This document shows, piece after piece, positions 12,501 through 23,951 of a stretch of 64,000 nt of DNA. The notes beneath the pieces were generated by a model, which saw only the letters and a program-made list of their open reading frames with translations, made no database searches and was not told where the DNA came from. The position numbers were made by a program, and so were the translations under genes. This DNA comes from Epiperipatus broadwayi (Eukaryota; Onychophora; Udeonychophora; Euonychophora; Peripatidae). The stretch spans positions 5,174,853-5,238,852 of the forward strand of contig JAQFVV010000021.1 in the NCBI GenBank assembly GCA_028023455.1, read 5' to 3'. Positions within the stretch are counted from its first letter, which is position 1. The number at the start of each line of letters is the position of its first letter.

Positions 12501-14015
12501 GCATTTATTCAAAATGGTAATTGAAGAATTATGAGATATGCAGCAAAATATTCCAGGAAATAAAATTCTGAAATTGTTTCTTTATTTCACACTAGTATAT
12601 AATTGTAAACAAGTGTCTTATAACACATGATGTATATAATAATAAAGTTAGTAATTCCAAAATGTAAGCTGTTCTGGTTAATTTTCATTTTAAAAGAAAA
12701 AAAAATCTAATGCATTTGACAATATAGTGAATATTTTCCTATCCCCAGAGATTTGCATGTATGTTATGTCTGCATTCTGATTGGTTATTTGGCAGGCTTA
12801 CAATCAGACGATCTTCTTTACATTGCCAGAGTGACACTGCTGTAACTTTAACAAACTGCATTTGCAAGATAGAGAAATAACATTTGTGTAGTACTTTCTT
12901 TTTTTAACCAGAGCTTATTTTTAGGGGTAGGATTATATTACAAACATCCTAAAAAAACATGCTAGTGCTTATTTTATGGTTTGGTCTTATTTTTGGAGAA
13001 ACACTGTACAAATTTTTAAAATGAAATATGTCTTATATACATTATTTTCTAATTCATTTATTTATCTTATGCATGTCCAGATTCAGTGATGTGCATTGAA
13101 GTTTGGAAATTAAAATGTTTTGTGGAGTTGATCCTAAAGATACAGCTTTTAGGTTTTATTTACTACATGATTTAGTTATTGAAGTGTAAAACTATCAGGA
13201 ATGCCAAAACATCTTTTCCTTTTTAAATAATAAATTAAGGTGAAGCAGATATCTTTCATGTTCACGTACACACAAAGTTGCCAAAACATCTTGGCTGATT
13301 TAACATTCCTCCTTATAGTTTTGTTGTTAAAACCTATTATCCATGTAAAAGTCATGGATATCAAATGAAAATGGATCATGTTTCATTTCATTGTATATGA
13401 CTTTGATACCAGGGGGCGCTGATTAAATGTAGTCAGAAGTTGAATGTTTACTGCTCTAAGTGATCCAAATTTATTTGCACTGTAAATTTCTATTGTAACA
13501 TATACACACACCTGGATATTAATAATGCAATGCTCTTAACAAATGAGTATCAACAATAGTGAGAACACCATAGTAAAAAGAAACACTATAAGAATTGTTT
13601 ATTATTATATTCAAATGTAATGGTTACTAAATAAATAAAAAGTGTGAACTAAAATATTTCAATGTTCGAAAAAAATTTTATGCTACCTCATGGTATCCCA
13701 AGTTTGTCCTGGTTAGGAAGAAGCAGACAAGGACTAGAAAAGGCTTATCCAGAATATACTATCTTTAGATAATAGCTATATCATTCACACTTCTAGTAGC
13801 AGTCAGAAGTAAAACAAAAAATGGTAATGACAATCCTCAAAGAGCTAGCACTCTTGCTCTTAATAATCCTGCTACCCAATGCCTAATTTTATATCAAATT
13901 ATAGACTATTTTATTTTAAATCAGATAACATTTCTGTTTAATGAAGTAAAAATATATTAATCAACCTCCCCACTTCCACATTAAAAAAAAATCATATAGA
14001 TTACAATAAGATAGA
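12501..14015. other. AT-rich, no recognisable feature
   Basis: No convincing open frame, domain or repeat was recognised. Confidence 0.45.
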
Positions 14016-14019
14016 TGAA

Positions 14020-14265
14020 CTCCATGATTTCATGCTGAACCAGCACTCATCAGTTGGTCTAGGTTACCATCTCATATATATATATATTACATGAAGATTT
14101 ATCTATAATAAATTGTTACATTTTGATTTAGAAGTATCAAACTCACTTCACCCACTACTTTGACACCATCCATCTCAGATAAATATAGTAATGATTATTA
14201 CTAATCATTTACTAAACTAGAGATTGTCTCTAGCACAAATATAATCTTTAAATCTTAGTTAAAGA
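14020..14265 (+). repeat. Interspersed repeat family B, single copy
   Basis: Contains TTCATGCTGAACCAGCACTC, CAGTTGG, a TATATATA spacer, then GATTATTACTAATCATTTAC and CTAGAGATTGTCTCTAG. The first half matches the units at 37.8, 48.7, 49.0 and 53.2 kb. The second half matches 38.46 kb and the ATTAGACTAGAGATTATCC blocks of the tandem array. Confidence 0.6.
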
Positions 14266-15300
14266 ATGTAAATCAAAATGAAGTAAAAATGTGTATGTTT
14301 TATTTACAACTTGAACAGTTGAAAAGAAACAGTGAGAACTTATTATTTAAACAGCACTTTCTTTTAATATTGTATTTCATTCAATATCAAGTAAATCACA
14401 ACTTCCTCCTTTACATTTAATTTTGGTAATATTTAAATTTTATTATGTAAATATATTAGTTTATTAAGCACAAGCAGATGATATAATAATAACATAAAAG
14501 GCTGAAACCTTTGATAGAAGCGCCTTAAAAATGTTTATATGACAGCCAATCAGATGTAATAATGATTGCATAGAAAACTCTCAAGTCAAAACACAAGGCA
14601 GAGATTTTACAAGAAAAAGATGGTTCCCACCTTCTTCTCTACTTAAATTTATATATAAATAAGCCAGTCTTAAGCATTTTATTATGTAAAATTGATATTT
14701 CAATTGTTCGACAATCTTTTTCAAATAATCATAGAAAAATTGTATATTGTAAAGTTAAGAAGATTAATAATACAATATGTAATTTTTTTATAAAGGTTTT
14801 TGAAGATCATTAAATAGTTGAAATATTAATTGTATATAATAAAATTTCCAAAATTGGGTATAGAGTAGAGATGATTTTCTTGATATTAAACAATATATTT
14901 TTATGGCTTCCAACTTTCCAGTACGTTGATGACTAGGCTATTTCTTTGAATCCAGTGGCAGTAGCCATGTATAAATTTCCAAAGAAATATAAAAAATCTA
15001 AATCCCACTACTATTACTAATAATAATAAAGCAAAGATGATTTTTTTCAATGATTATACAAACCAATCTTGAATTCCAAGTATATCCATATACAGAGCAC
15101 AAGAGTCAACTATTCTGTTCATTTGATATTTTGCAATGCTGACTTAACTTCTTTTGCAGTTTCTGAAATACTTCAACACCATGTCTATCTAATTATAGCT
15201 CTCCAATATTCTATTCTCTGGCCATGTCTTACCACAATCAATATTGCCCTTCTTTAGAATGTTTTTGAGATAAACAAAGGGCTTTGCTAATTGCTCAACA
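14266..15300. other. AT-rich, no recognisable feature
   Basis: Only short chance frames. The last 50 bases before the hairpin repeat part of its arm (a TTTGAGATAAA motif near 15264). Confidence 0.45.
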
Positions 15301-15634
15301 AACTTTGAGATAAATGCTTAGTAAGAGAAAGCATTTAAAATATCTATTGAAAACCACCCCCCATCCCCTGATCAATGGTTTCATGCTTTTGGAACTCCTC
15401 AGAGAGGCACTAAAGTAGCTTCAGACACTAGATCTAAAAACACCAACCCAAAGCCAGCATTTATGTAAGAGTTGACTATTGGGTTGGTGTTTTTAATCTA
15501 GTATCTGAAGCTATCCTAGTGCCTCTCTGAGGAGTGTCAAAAGCATGAAACCATTGGTAAGGGGATGGGGGTGGTGGTTTTCAGATAGAGATATTTTAAA
15601 TGCTTTCTCTTGCTAAGCATTTTATCTCAAAGTT
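15301..15634. repeat. Large hairpin (fold-back/MITE-like element), ~150-bp arms
   Basis: The left arm 15301-15450 (starting AACTTTGAGATAAATGC) is the reverse complement of the right arm 15481-15634 (ending GCATTTTATCTCAAAGTT), with a spacer of about 30 bases and only scattered mismatches. The innermost arms read CACCAACCC and GGGTTGGTG. It carries no gene. A fold-back transposon or MITE is the likely identity, and the terminal motif does not match a superfamily I can name. Confidence 0.85.
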
Positions 15635-16194
15635 TAAAAAAGAAGTGGAGTCATGTGATATGACTCTATTTTTTTTATTCTTTGAGCTAATCTTTATGAT
15701 GTATATGGATCTACCTCTTCTTTGAAAACCATGCTCAAGTTCATTATAAAACATCCTTTTAGAGAGGCTTACATTATTCATTTATTTTACATGTATGATT
15801 TTAATAACAGTGAATATTGTAGTATCGCATCCAGCATATTAAAGAACACATTAGATGGTTTTATGGCTTTATATTTGTATTTTTAAAATTTTACAGATCA
15901 TGTTTAAATGAAACTTTTCTAATGCTTTTATATTATAATTACCAAAGTACCAAGCCTCACTTCCTAAACAAATAAATTGAATAAAGTAACAGTTCTACGC
16001 ATATAATAAGTTGCAATAATTATGTTTAATGTGATGAAATATTCTATGTTTTAACATATTAAACAACACATTGCACTTTGACATCTAAACTTGCCTTTCT
16101 ATTTAAAAAGCTACCAAGATATTTAAAATATCTTACATTCTTAAGGTGACAATTGACACAAACTTAAAATTGCTAGATTTTTCTTTTCATCACA

Positions 16195-16380
16195 TGATCA
16201 TCATTCATTATGCTTGCACAAGCTGATTTTCACAGAGGCAAAAAACTCTCCATATAGTAGTGCCACTCAGTAAGCAGTAGATAGAGATTTTTATGGACAA
16301 ACCTCTGGTTTGCACTGAGTGGCACTACTATATGGAGTTTTGCCTCTGTGAAGATTTTTCTTTTACCATTGTCTGATAGA
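16195..16380. repeat. Family A copy with internal hairpin
   Basis: The arm at 16231-16271 (CACAGAGGCAAAA...GCCACTCAGT) pairs with 16314-16350 (ACTGAGTGGCACT...GCCTCTGTG) around a loop of about 42 bases. The arm contains the family A block GAGTGGCACTACTATATGG, found also at 56.9, 60.3 and 60.75 kb. Confidence 0.75.
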
Positions 16381-16650
16381 GAACTTGGAGTTTTTTTAAA
16401 AATATTTAATGTACAATAGTGCAAATGTTTTACATATATAGCTTCAAGCAACCACGAGCTGTTTTCTTGGCTTTTAGATTTACAATTTTCTGAAGATTAC
16501 AGCAATTATTCTAATCAATTCAAAATTTGATCTACAATAACTTCAGTATTAATAAATATTATTAAAAAAGACATGTTTTTACCAGCCAATAATGGGAAAT
16601 AATAGCTTTGGGTGGTTATCAGTTTGAAATGTGATTCTAGACTTGGATAT

Positions 16651-17022
16651 TGAGGTGCAACAAGTCCTCCAATATGTTGGAGTTGCATTTAACAGGTTAA
16701 AATAAAGAATGATAGCAATATATCTTCTTCATCTAGCTAGTTATATATAAAGTTATTATTTTACTAAATTTATTGTAAGTAAAACATAGTAGCACTGAAA
16801 AAATTTCATTCAAGAATACATAAGATTCTAAAAAGATGAGGTGCAATGGATTCTTCAATATGTTGCATTCAACAGGTTAAAATGAAGAACCATAGCAACA
16901 TATCTACTTCTTCTAACTAGTTATTGTGGTTATTATATAGGAGACATGGATATTCTATCATATCATGAAGCCACTGAAAGTATTTCTTTAAGTATACTGC
17001 AAAAGATTCTAAAAATATGATC
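16651..17022 (+). repeat. Diverged tandem duplication, two ~186-bp units
   Basis: Unit 1 (16651-16836) and unit 2 (16837-17022) both begin TGAGGTGCAA. They share AACAGGTTAAAAT, GATAGCAA/CATAGCAA, TCTTCTAACTAGTTAT-like and CACTGAAA blocks in order, and both end in AAGATTCTAAAAA. They are noncoding. Confidence 0.75.
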
Positions 17023-17174
17023 CCAAGTACAAATTACCTTCATGTTATGATTTGCAATCTTTTTTCCTGGTTATATACTTAATGCCCAACACATTACAAA
17101 CAATGGTTGCAGATATTGGGAAATAAATATGAGTTTCTAAATTGCATTTCATTCAATTAAGTTTATCCATTAAT

Positions 17175-17176
17175 CA

Positions 17177-17225
<49 letters not shown>
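17175..17225. repeat. (CT)n(TA)n microsatellite
   Basis: A CT run passes directly into a TA run. Nothing else is visible in the surrounding kilobase. Confidence 0.95.
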
Positions 17226-17227
<2 letters not shown>

Positions 17228-18720
17228 AACCATTATATAATTACAAATATTCAGTAACGCCCTCTGTTTAAAGTTCTATATCTCAATAATAGCAAACCGT
17301 AAAATGATACCACTTTACGGTTGTATGCTAAACGAAAATGCAAAACAATGAAGATTGATTATATATTTTAGAAATATATGATGATGATGAACAAATAAAA
17401 GCTAGTAAACATGAAGATAATCATATGTATATGAGTATTATAAAAATATTTGAACTTTATTAAATTTAAAAATTATTTATTTATTTAGAAATGTGTATTA
17501 TGAATAGAAATATGCTAAAAATACATAACTATGAAGTAAATTTGTGTTTAATGTAAACACAATGTCCTTGTGAAAAAGTAATGAATTTTCTCAGGAAGTT
17601 GTCTGCAATGCTATCTCTGAATCACAAGTCATATTATAACATGTGACAACATGTTTCAGACTTTAATAGATCATCTTCAATAATTTTCCTGCTATCATGA
17701 AATTTTCCAAAATACTTGAACATATTTTTGTGACTCATGGCTTTACTGCCATACTCAGTTTGTATGACTTAAAATGTTTCAGGAATGATTTTGGCCAATT
17801 TAAAACAAAATTTAATGTTAACTTGTTGATCCATTATGCATTAAAGTACAAAATGCACAATTTTTTCACTTCATAACTCATAATCTAGACATACTAGTAT
17901 TTAAAATTTTTTGTAGTGAATAGCTAAACTATGTGATTACATAATACATTCATTAATTCAAAAATGGTACTGCAAGAAAGCTTGGGCACAAAACCAATCT
18001 TTAGTCACCTTTTCCACTAACCCACACTATAAACAATTGCAAATAATGTAATACCTTTAAATAATGATGCATTATCAATTATACTATGTTATTATAACTT
18101 TAACAAATATACTCTGTACAACTGAATTAACAAATACTATACTAGTATAATAGTTTTGGAAAAAAGTCATCTTGTTTGTGTACCTATTTGTAAACACTAA
18201 AACTATATAATTAAAAAATGGCTGCCAAGCATGATAGACAGGATAATATGTAAGTGCCAAGTTTTTAAAATTAATATTATTGTCCAAGAATGGTCCATCC
18301 TTGAGCACATACACTGTCTAGTAATAAGATGTCTTTCTTAATGAAAATAGTTTATTTAAAAAAAAATTCCTGATATAAAATAGATGTACCACTAAATGCT
18401 CCTGTTTCTTCATTCATTATCATGATTAAAAGCAATACAGCTATTTTGTTTTAGTTCTTTTGAATTTTTATACAGTTGTTGGCATTCCTTAACATTTTTT
18501 TAATTCCGTTTCAATTTGACAATATAAGACTGTTTGCAATTTTGAAAACATTTAATTTTATAAATTATTTCTTATTTAAAATTTACTAAAACTTATCTTT
18601 AGATTGCTTAATAAATGTTCCAATTCATAGGCATTGTGTATAATATATTGTAATATTATATTTTCTTTGCATATTCTTTTAATAAGTATTACATACTAAT
18701 ATCCAACATTTTTCTCATGT
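17226..18720. other. AT-rich, no recognisable feature
   Basis: No gene, RNA or repeat could be supported. Confidence 0.45.
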
Positions 18721-18727
18721 GTCATAG

Positions 18728-18807
18728 CATCATCCTGGAAGCGAACCCGCTAACCCAGGACAACTGCTTGTAAAGCAGCTGTCACTGACCTCTCGACCAC
18801 CGATGGT
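18728..18807 (-). repeat. tRNA-derived SINE head (family T), copy 2
   Basis: Minus-strand copy of the unit at 12111: GGTGGTCGAGAGGTCAG, CAGCTGCTTTACAAGCAG, then GCGGGTTCGCTTCC and the TATGACAC block just beyond its end. It keeps the Pol III A- and B-box positions. Confidence 0.7.
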
Positions 18808-21583
18808 TGACAAACATTTATTTTTTAAAAATCATTCTCATATATTAGCAATTTTTAATCTATGATCTGTGGATTCTCTTGGGGAGGAGGACAAGATGAT
18901 CTCACAGAGGTCTGCCTATGTTTGAAAAAATGTGAGCATTTATAGTTAAAATAATAAAAAAAGAAAAAGCAAAATCTTAATTTTTTTCCTGAAGGTTTGT
19001 AATGAAACGATAACTTTCCAAGCCCCTATCGTTTCACCATCAAACCTAATGACACTCTCATCTGTGCTAAGTTCGAACCTATTTAAATGTTAATAAATCT
19101 AAAATTCGCTCATGTCTGTATAAACAGTATTATATATTTGCGTGCGAACCAACGCTATAATTAGATAGGATTAGTAAAATTATAGCATACTAAATTTATT
19201 TAATATTTCTAAAAATATTCGTTATATTATTTAAGTTAAGTGTAAATTATTAATTTTGTTGTTTAATATTGTAATTTCGTATGTGGATATATAATCTGTG
19301 CTATATAGAAGAAAGACATGATTTAAAATATGTAAAAGCCAGTATCTAAAAATAATATTAAATGTCTTTAAAAATTGTTAAAAGATTTCTTGTTTTAAAT
19401 ATATTTCAGGGAAAAGTTTCTCGAAAATATATTTAAAAGCTATATCAAAATGTTTGTAAATTATTTTAATAAATATGTTAAAAATGTTTTCGTTTTAAAA
19501 AAATGTTAAAAAGTTGTTTTTAAATAGAAAGAGTTTCTATTATATGTAAGATTAAAAATAAAAGCTGGTCAAGTAATTAAAAGATTTTTGATTGTAAACA
19601 AGTGTCATTAACGACCATACCTGGAATTCGTAAAAAGTAAAACTAGTTGAAAATTTACTAATTAAAATCTCCTTAGATAAGAGTAAGTTATTTTAAAATC
19701 TAAATTGGACAATTGTTTGCAACGAAAAATCTTAATTATAATAGCTTATGGAATGTTTCTAACATAAGTTATCTAAGATTTTAAAAATCTGGATTGTAAA
19801 ATTGAAAAATATTTAATTAAATTCCTGAGTTTAGTGAGTCTTGAGGCGATAGATTCCGATAAGGAAAAGATATAAATACTCTGTATTTTTAACAAGAAGG
19901 GAGCCATATTGTTAGAGAAAGAGAGCCATATTGTTAGTGAGAATTGCAGCCAGTCTTCACAATTGTTAATGTTTAACATGTCCGGCTAAAAGCGGGCATC
20001 TTGTTGCTGTTACTCCGCGGGAGAACGGGGTTTCTCTCGTCGAAATGCCTAAACCACCATCATGCCGATGGAAGAGACGAGCCTAACATAATGGGAAAGA
20101 TGATGCTGCCCAGTCAAACTAAACCAAACCAACAGCAAGAACTTGCAGTCCAGATAAATCATACCGGTACCGTTTTATTTTTCAAACCGCAGAGCTCTGT
20201 GTAATTCTGTGTAAATGTAAATAATATCTATCTAAGTTAGCTAACTTTCTTTTAAAATAATGATAAAGCTAAATGTAATCAAAACTTAAAATCCATTTAA
20301 TATTTTAAATATGTCAATTGCTATCAAAATTTAATGTGTTAAAGTTTAAATAATCTGACTTATTTATATTTTCCTTTCATTTAAAGTATATTATAAGTGT
20401 CTAATTTAAAGTTATATCACTGCGGTTGTGTCTATATTTCTTTGCTTATTTTTATTATATTTCATATGCCAATATTTCGAAACAGTGAGCACTTAATTTC
20501 ATGTATATTTCATGTATATTTTAAGAAGATATTATTTGAAAATCTTCGCGTAAATTGTTTATAGCGTCAACTTTCTGCGCTGTTTCGAAATCCTATTTTT
20601 TTTATTATTTAAATGATTTAATATGCGAAATGTGGCTCTTTTGATCAACCAGTTAAACACTTAATCTTATAGTTTTATTTAGAATTAAATTTAGCCTTGA
20701 TCATATAAGTATATTTGACATTTAAATTCTTAAGTCCATAGAAATATACTTTCCCTCCTTAAATATTTATTATCTATAAGTAACTTAATAGATCAAACAT
20801 GTCAAAGTACAGATGTAATAATATTCCCTTTTAGTAGCATAGACATTTATTATCAGGCTACACAAGAGTTGGTCCCAATTTGATAGAGCTAATATGCTAT
20901 TAACTCGTATTTCATAGTATGAAATATACTATTCTTTGCTTGGCGGATGTGATATTATTTTATAAAATTATTCTCGTTTTGCTGCTATACGTAATATACG
21001 TATCTCAAGATGGAGCCACGGCGTTGCCAGCACATCTTTTCTTATAGGGTAGAGCAGTAGCGAAGCCTGAGCCAAGGCCAGGTTAGCACGTAAGACCACC
21101 GCCATTCCTGAACACAAATGTTCCTTTTCACGCAGCATTGCGATCGGTTACAGGGTACCGGCGTTTGTCGCAAGAACCCTGAAGTTATTTCATCCATCCG
21201 CAGAGCGACTTTTCCTATTATTGTTTACCTGTGCCATAGCGCATTGGTAAAATCTTATTTCAGCCAACTCTCCCACCTTAACATAACGCTTTCAGCATTC
21301 TGAAATTTTCTCTCGAAAGCCATGTTCGATCGATCATTACTTGAGCTGGTTTATGCGCTCGTTATTAAATTATATTGTATATTTTAGTAAATGAATTCAT
21401 GATCAAAGTTCGATATAATTATTTATATACCAGCCACAAATGTAATAGGATTTGGCTTATCGAGATTTATAGACATAACGTAGTGATTAATTATGTATCA
21501 ATTGTAAACAATTCATAAGATGGGCATATGTTAAACCCCTCTATGAAATTTAATGATTACTTATGTAAAGTGATTTTGAATTG

Positions 21584-21594
21584 TATATAAAAAG
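21584..21594 (+). promoter_or_regulatory. LTR TATA box (repeated at 27414-27424)
   Basis: TATATAAAAAG lies about 90 bases before AATAAA. Its place late in the LTR is where a U3 promoter would sit. The start site is not shown by the sequence; it should lie about 25-30 bases downstream. Confidence 0.65.
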
Positions 21595-21675
21595 AGAATG
21601 TGTTCTCTTATCCACCCAATGTTTGTACATTCGATGCTGAAATGTGTAAAACTGATCAATTTCATGCCAATTGTA

Positions 21676-21681
21676 AATAAA
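21676..21681 (+). terminator. LTR polyadenylation signal (repeated at 27506-27511)
   Basis: AATAAA follows the TATA box closely enough to leave an R region of roughly 60-90 bases. The 3' LTR copy would end element transcripts. Confidence 0.6.
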
Positions 21682-22087
21682 TATATAATTAATTTAATGT
21701 ATTTCGTTCTCTGTTTCGTTATTGATCTAATTCAATCCAATTCTAATTACTATTTATAGTCTATATATGTGAAAACTATGCATTAAGTTAAATTAAATTT
21801 AGTGATATTTTAGTCAATTAAGAACCTTTCTTTTATTCATCAGAGTCTTATTGCTTCTCCGTGACCTATGTCGGCCGTGTGGAAAGAGGTATACTATGTG
21901 TAATTTCAAGGTGGTCATTCGTAGGGTCTTGAGTCTTGGAATCCTGGCTTACGAGTTGAAGTGCGGTCGGACTCAGGATGTTACAGTCCTAGTCTGGTCA
22001 GCTTCGGTCTCTTTTGCTTGGATTCTGAATTCTGTTACGTGAATGTACAAACTTGACTGTTACATAGTATTTTTTTCCCACCGGGTT

Positions 22088-22105
22088 TGGCGCCCAATGT
22101 GGGGC
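22088..22105 (+). other. Primer binding site, lysine-tRNA type
   Basis: TGGCGCCCAATGTGGGGC differs at one base from the primer site complementary to the 3' end of tRNA-Lys1,2 as I know it. It starts 24 bases after the mapped LTR end instead of the usual 0-10, which is odd. A related site, TGGTGCCCAACATGGGGC, follows the 5' LTR of the second LTR element at 51942. Confidence 0.82.
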
Positions 22106-22719
22106 TATTCGATATTCCCATACCCTGCTATACCCTGTAGAGCATTTAATATGTACATATGTTTTTTTGCCTTCCATTTTAAATAATAATGAATAATATA
22201 TATGTAAGATATTTTTCCCCGGGTTTGTAAACTCAAAAATCATGGGGCATGTAACTTATTTCCACCCCTGAGGAGATTGAGTAATTAAGATAAAATTCTT
22301 TTGTTTAAAATTAATGATTTTGAATTAATTTTTTTTCGTTTTCCAAAATAATGTATATGTATAGATTTTTTTTTCCTGAGTTTGAATGTCAATTAATTCC
22401 ATACTCTGAATAGATTATTATTTTATTATATAAAAATTATTTATATAGATGCATAGTAGAATTTTTAAGGGGATTTATAATATATGTTGTGTAAACTTTC
22501 TTGCTCACTGTGACTGGCGCCTGAGGATGATTTGAATAAATGTCAAATCGTTCTCACATAAATTTTGTCATCAGGAGTAAAGAGAGAAAAGGGGGGTCTA
22601 TTATTTGTTTTATGTTTTATGAATTGGATTGAACGAGAAAGAGAAGGAAATAAATGTAAGGTCAAATCAAATCTTAAAAGGTTCGAAACTAGCACAGACG
22701 TGTAAATTAAATTATAACC

Positions 22720-22947
22720 ATGAACCGTGGAAAATTTAAAAAAGAAAAACAGCTGCAAGAGGCCAAGGGTGAGTTGCATTTTATAATTTTTGTTGTTATA
22801 TATATTAAATTTATTTCACTGTTAGTTAAATGTTGGGTGGGCATCAAGCGAATGTATAGCGAGAAGTTAGGTGTATTAATAGAGTTAGGCATAGGTGTTG
22901 AGATGAGTAGGAGACAGATCGTTTTCTTTGTGGAGTGCAGCAATTAG
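22720..22947 (+). CDS. Short leader ORF of the LTR element (uncertain)
   Basis: A 75-codon frame begins with a Lys/Gln-rich segment (MNRGKFKKEKQLQEAKGE) and continues into a hydrophobic stretch. A splice-donor-like GGGTGAGT lies after codon 16. I tried joining it to the TTGTTAG acceptor-like site at 23030, and the join runs into a stop at once, so a simple spliced leader is not supported. It may be a minor upstream ORF or chance. Confidence 0.25.
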   Translation: MNRGKFKKEKQLQEAKGELHFIIFVVIYIKFISLLVKCWVGIKRMYSEKLGVLIELGIGVEMSRRQIVFFVECSN

Positions 22948-23039
22948 CCAAGTTAGTAAAGCAAACAAAAACCAAGAAACTTTAGCAAAAACAAATTGAG
23001 CCATTAAAAAGAGAAAAAAATTTTTGTTAGTATATTAAA

Positions 23040-23951
23040 ATGGATAATAGTATGGAAGAAGAAAGGGAAGTAGTGAGTGAAGGAGAAGAAGGGAAAACAG
23101 GAAAAGGAATGTGTAGGGGTATTATATTAAGATCGGGAAAAGAAATTATGGAAGAGAGTAGCAGCACAGAGAGAGACAAGGAAGGGGAAGCGAGTATGAG
23201 CCAGATTAGGGAAAAGGCATCGATATATCAAAGCGTGGCCATGTCAGAAAAGTCAGACACCACGGGATCTGAACAGAGACCTATAGAAGAAATTAAGAAA
23301 GAATGCTGGAATATGAACTCAATGATGGAGTCACTATTAAAGCAAATTAGACAGGATGCAGAAGAGAGGGATCATAGAAATAATCTAGAAATGGAACAAC
23401 GTTTTGAAGCTTTGGGCAGGCGATGTGAGGAAAGTACAGCACAAATTAGAAAAGACTTGGAAGAAAAACTGTGTAAAATCCTACAGGGATGCCAGCTAAA
23501 AAGTGAGAAGATTCCAGTAAAACTCTCAGAGAAGATAGAAAAAGCACAGGACGAAAATGGCAAGGAAATGCAGAATACTGTAGAGGATGAGATAGAAGAG
23601 TTAGTGTCAGATCAGGGAGAAGAAGTAAAGTCTGATAGCACAATGCTAGAAGAAGAACATATTAAAATTGATATAATAGTAAAAGAAGAGCTAAAACCAG
23701 TGAAAAAGGAAGAGTTGAGGAAAACTGAGCTGGACAAAATGAGCAAGCCAGAGATTAATGAAGGGGATGATGAAAGTTGCCATTTCCTTTTGAAGAGGAC
23801 CGAATTGGAAATGTGGGATAGCAAGGACACGCTGGAGAATATAGTAGAGACTGGGAATAAAGAATCCAAATATGTGGATATTGAGGTGATAGTAGAAGAT
23901 AGAAAGCGGGAGCTCCAGCAAGACAGAACAGAGTTGGATAGAGAGTTCTAG
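23040..23951 (+). CDS. Unknown acidic coiled-coil protein in the LTR element (gag position)
   Basis: A 303-codon frame starts at the ATG at 23040 and ends at TAG (23949-23951). The product is very rich in Glu and Lys with few aromatic residues, and residues about 80-160 and 190-290 have the charge pattern of long coiled coils. There is no zinc knuckle, aspartic protease DTG/DSG motif, RT YxDD box or integrase HHCC/DDE pattern. It occupies the gag position, but I cannot match it to a known gag. The coding strand is strongly purine-rich. The same frame stays open beyond the TAG to 24416 (next entry). It could be a highly diverged structural protein of a non-autonomous element or an accessory protein. 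Confidence 0.6.
   Translation: MDNSMEEEREVVSEGEEGKTGKGMCRGIILRSGKEIMEESSSTERDKEGEASMSQIREKASIYQSVAMSEKSDTTGSEQRPIEEIKKECWNMNSMMESLLKQIRQDAEERDHRNNLEMEQRFEALGRRCEESTAQIRKDLEEKLCKILQGCQLKSEKIPVKLSEKIEKAQDENGKEMQNTVEDEIEELVSDQGEEVKSDSTMLEEEHIKIDIIVKEELKPVKKEELRKTELDKMSKPEINEGDDESCHFLLKRTELEMWDSKDTLENIVETGNKESKYVDIEVIVEDRKRELQQDRTELDREF

Larger units (their letters stand above)
19003..22063 (+). repeat. 5' LTR (3061 bp)
   Basis: Begins TGAAACGATAAC and ends TTGACTGTTAC. The start is fixed by comparison with the 3' copy (the flanks differ before TGAAACG), and the end by where the two copies diverge after GTTAC. A TATATAAAAAG box (21584) and AATAAA (21676) define a U3 of about 2.6 kb, a short R, and a U5 of roughly 0.35 kb. 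At about 3 kb it is much longer than typical LTRs of a few hundred bases. The 60-80-codon frames inside it are not convincing genes. Confidence 0.92.

Noticed and set aside
21118-21303. Small gene in the LTR, conserved in both copies
   Set aside because: The LTRs are identical by descent, so conservation is expected. The frame has no motif, and the two copies differ by several amino-acid changes in 61 codons.
22720-23040. Spliced gag with a short first exon in the LTR element
   Set aside because: The GGGTGAGT donor joined to the TTGTTAG acceptor at 23030 gives an immediate stop.
23372-23921. Several minus-strand ORFs of 63-85 codons
   Set aside because: Shadows of the purine-rich plus-strand frame of the LTR element.
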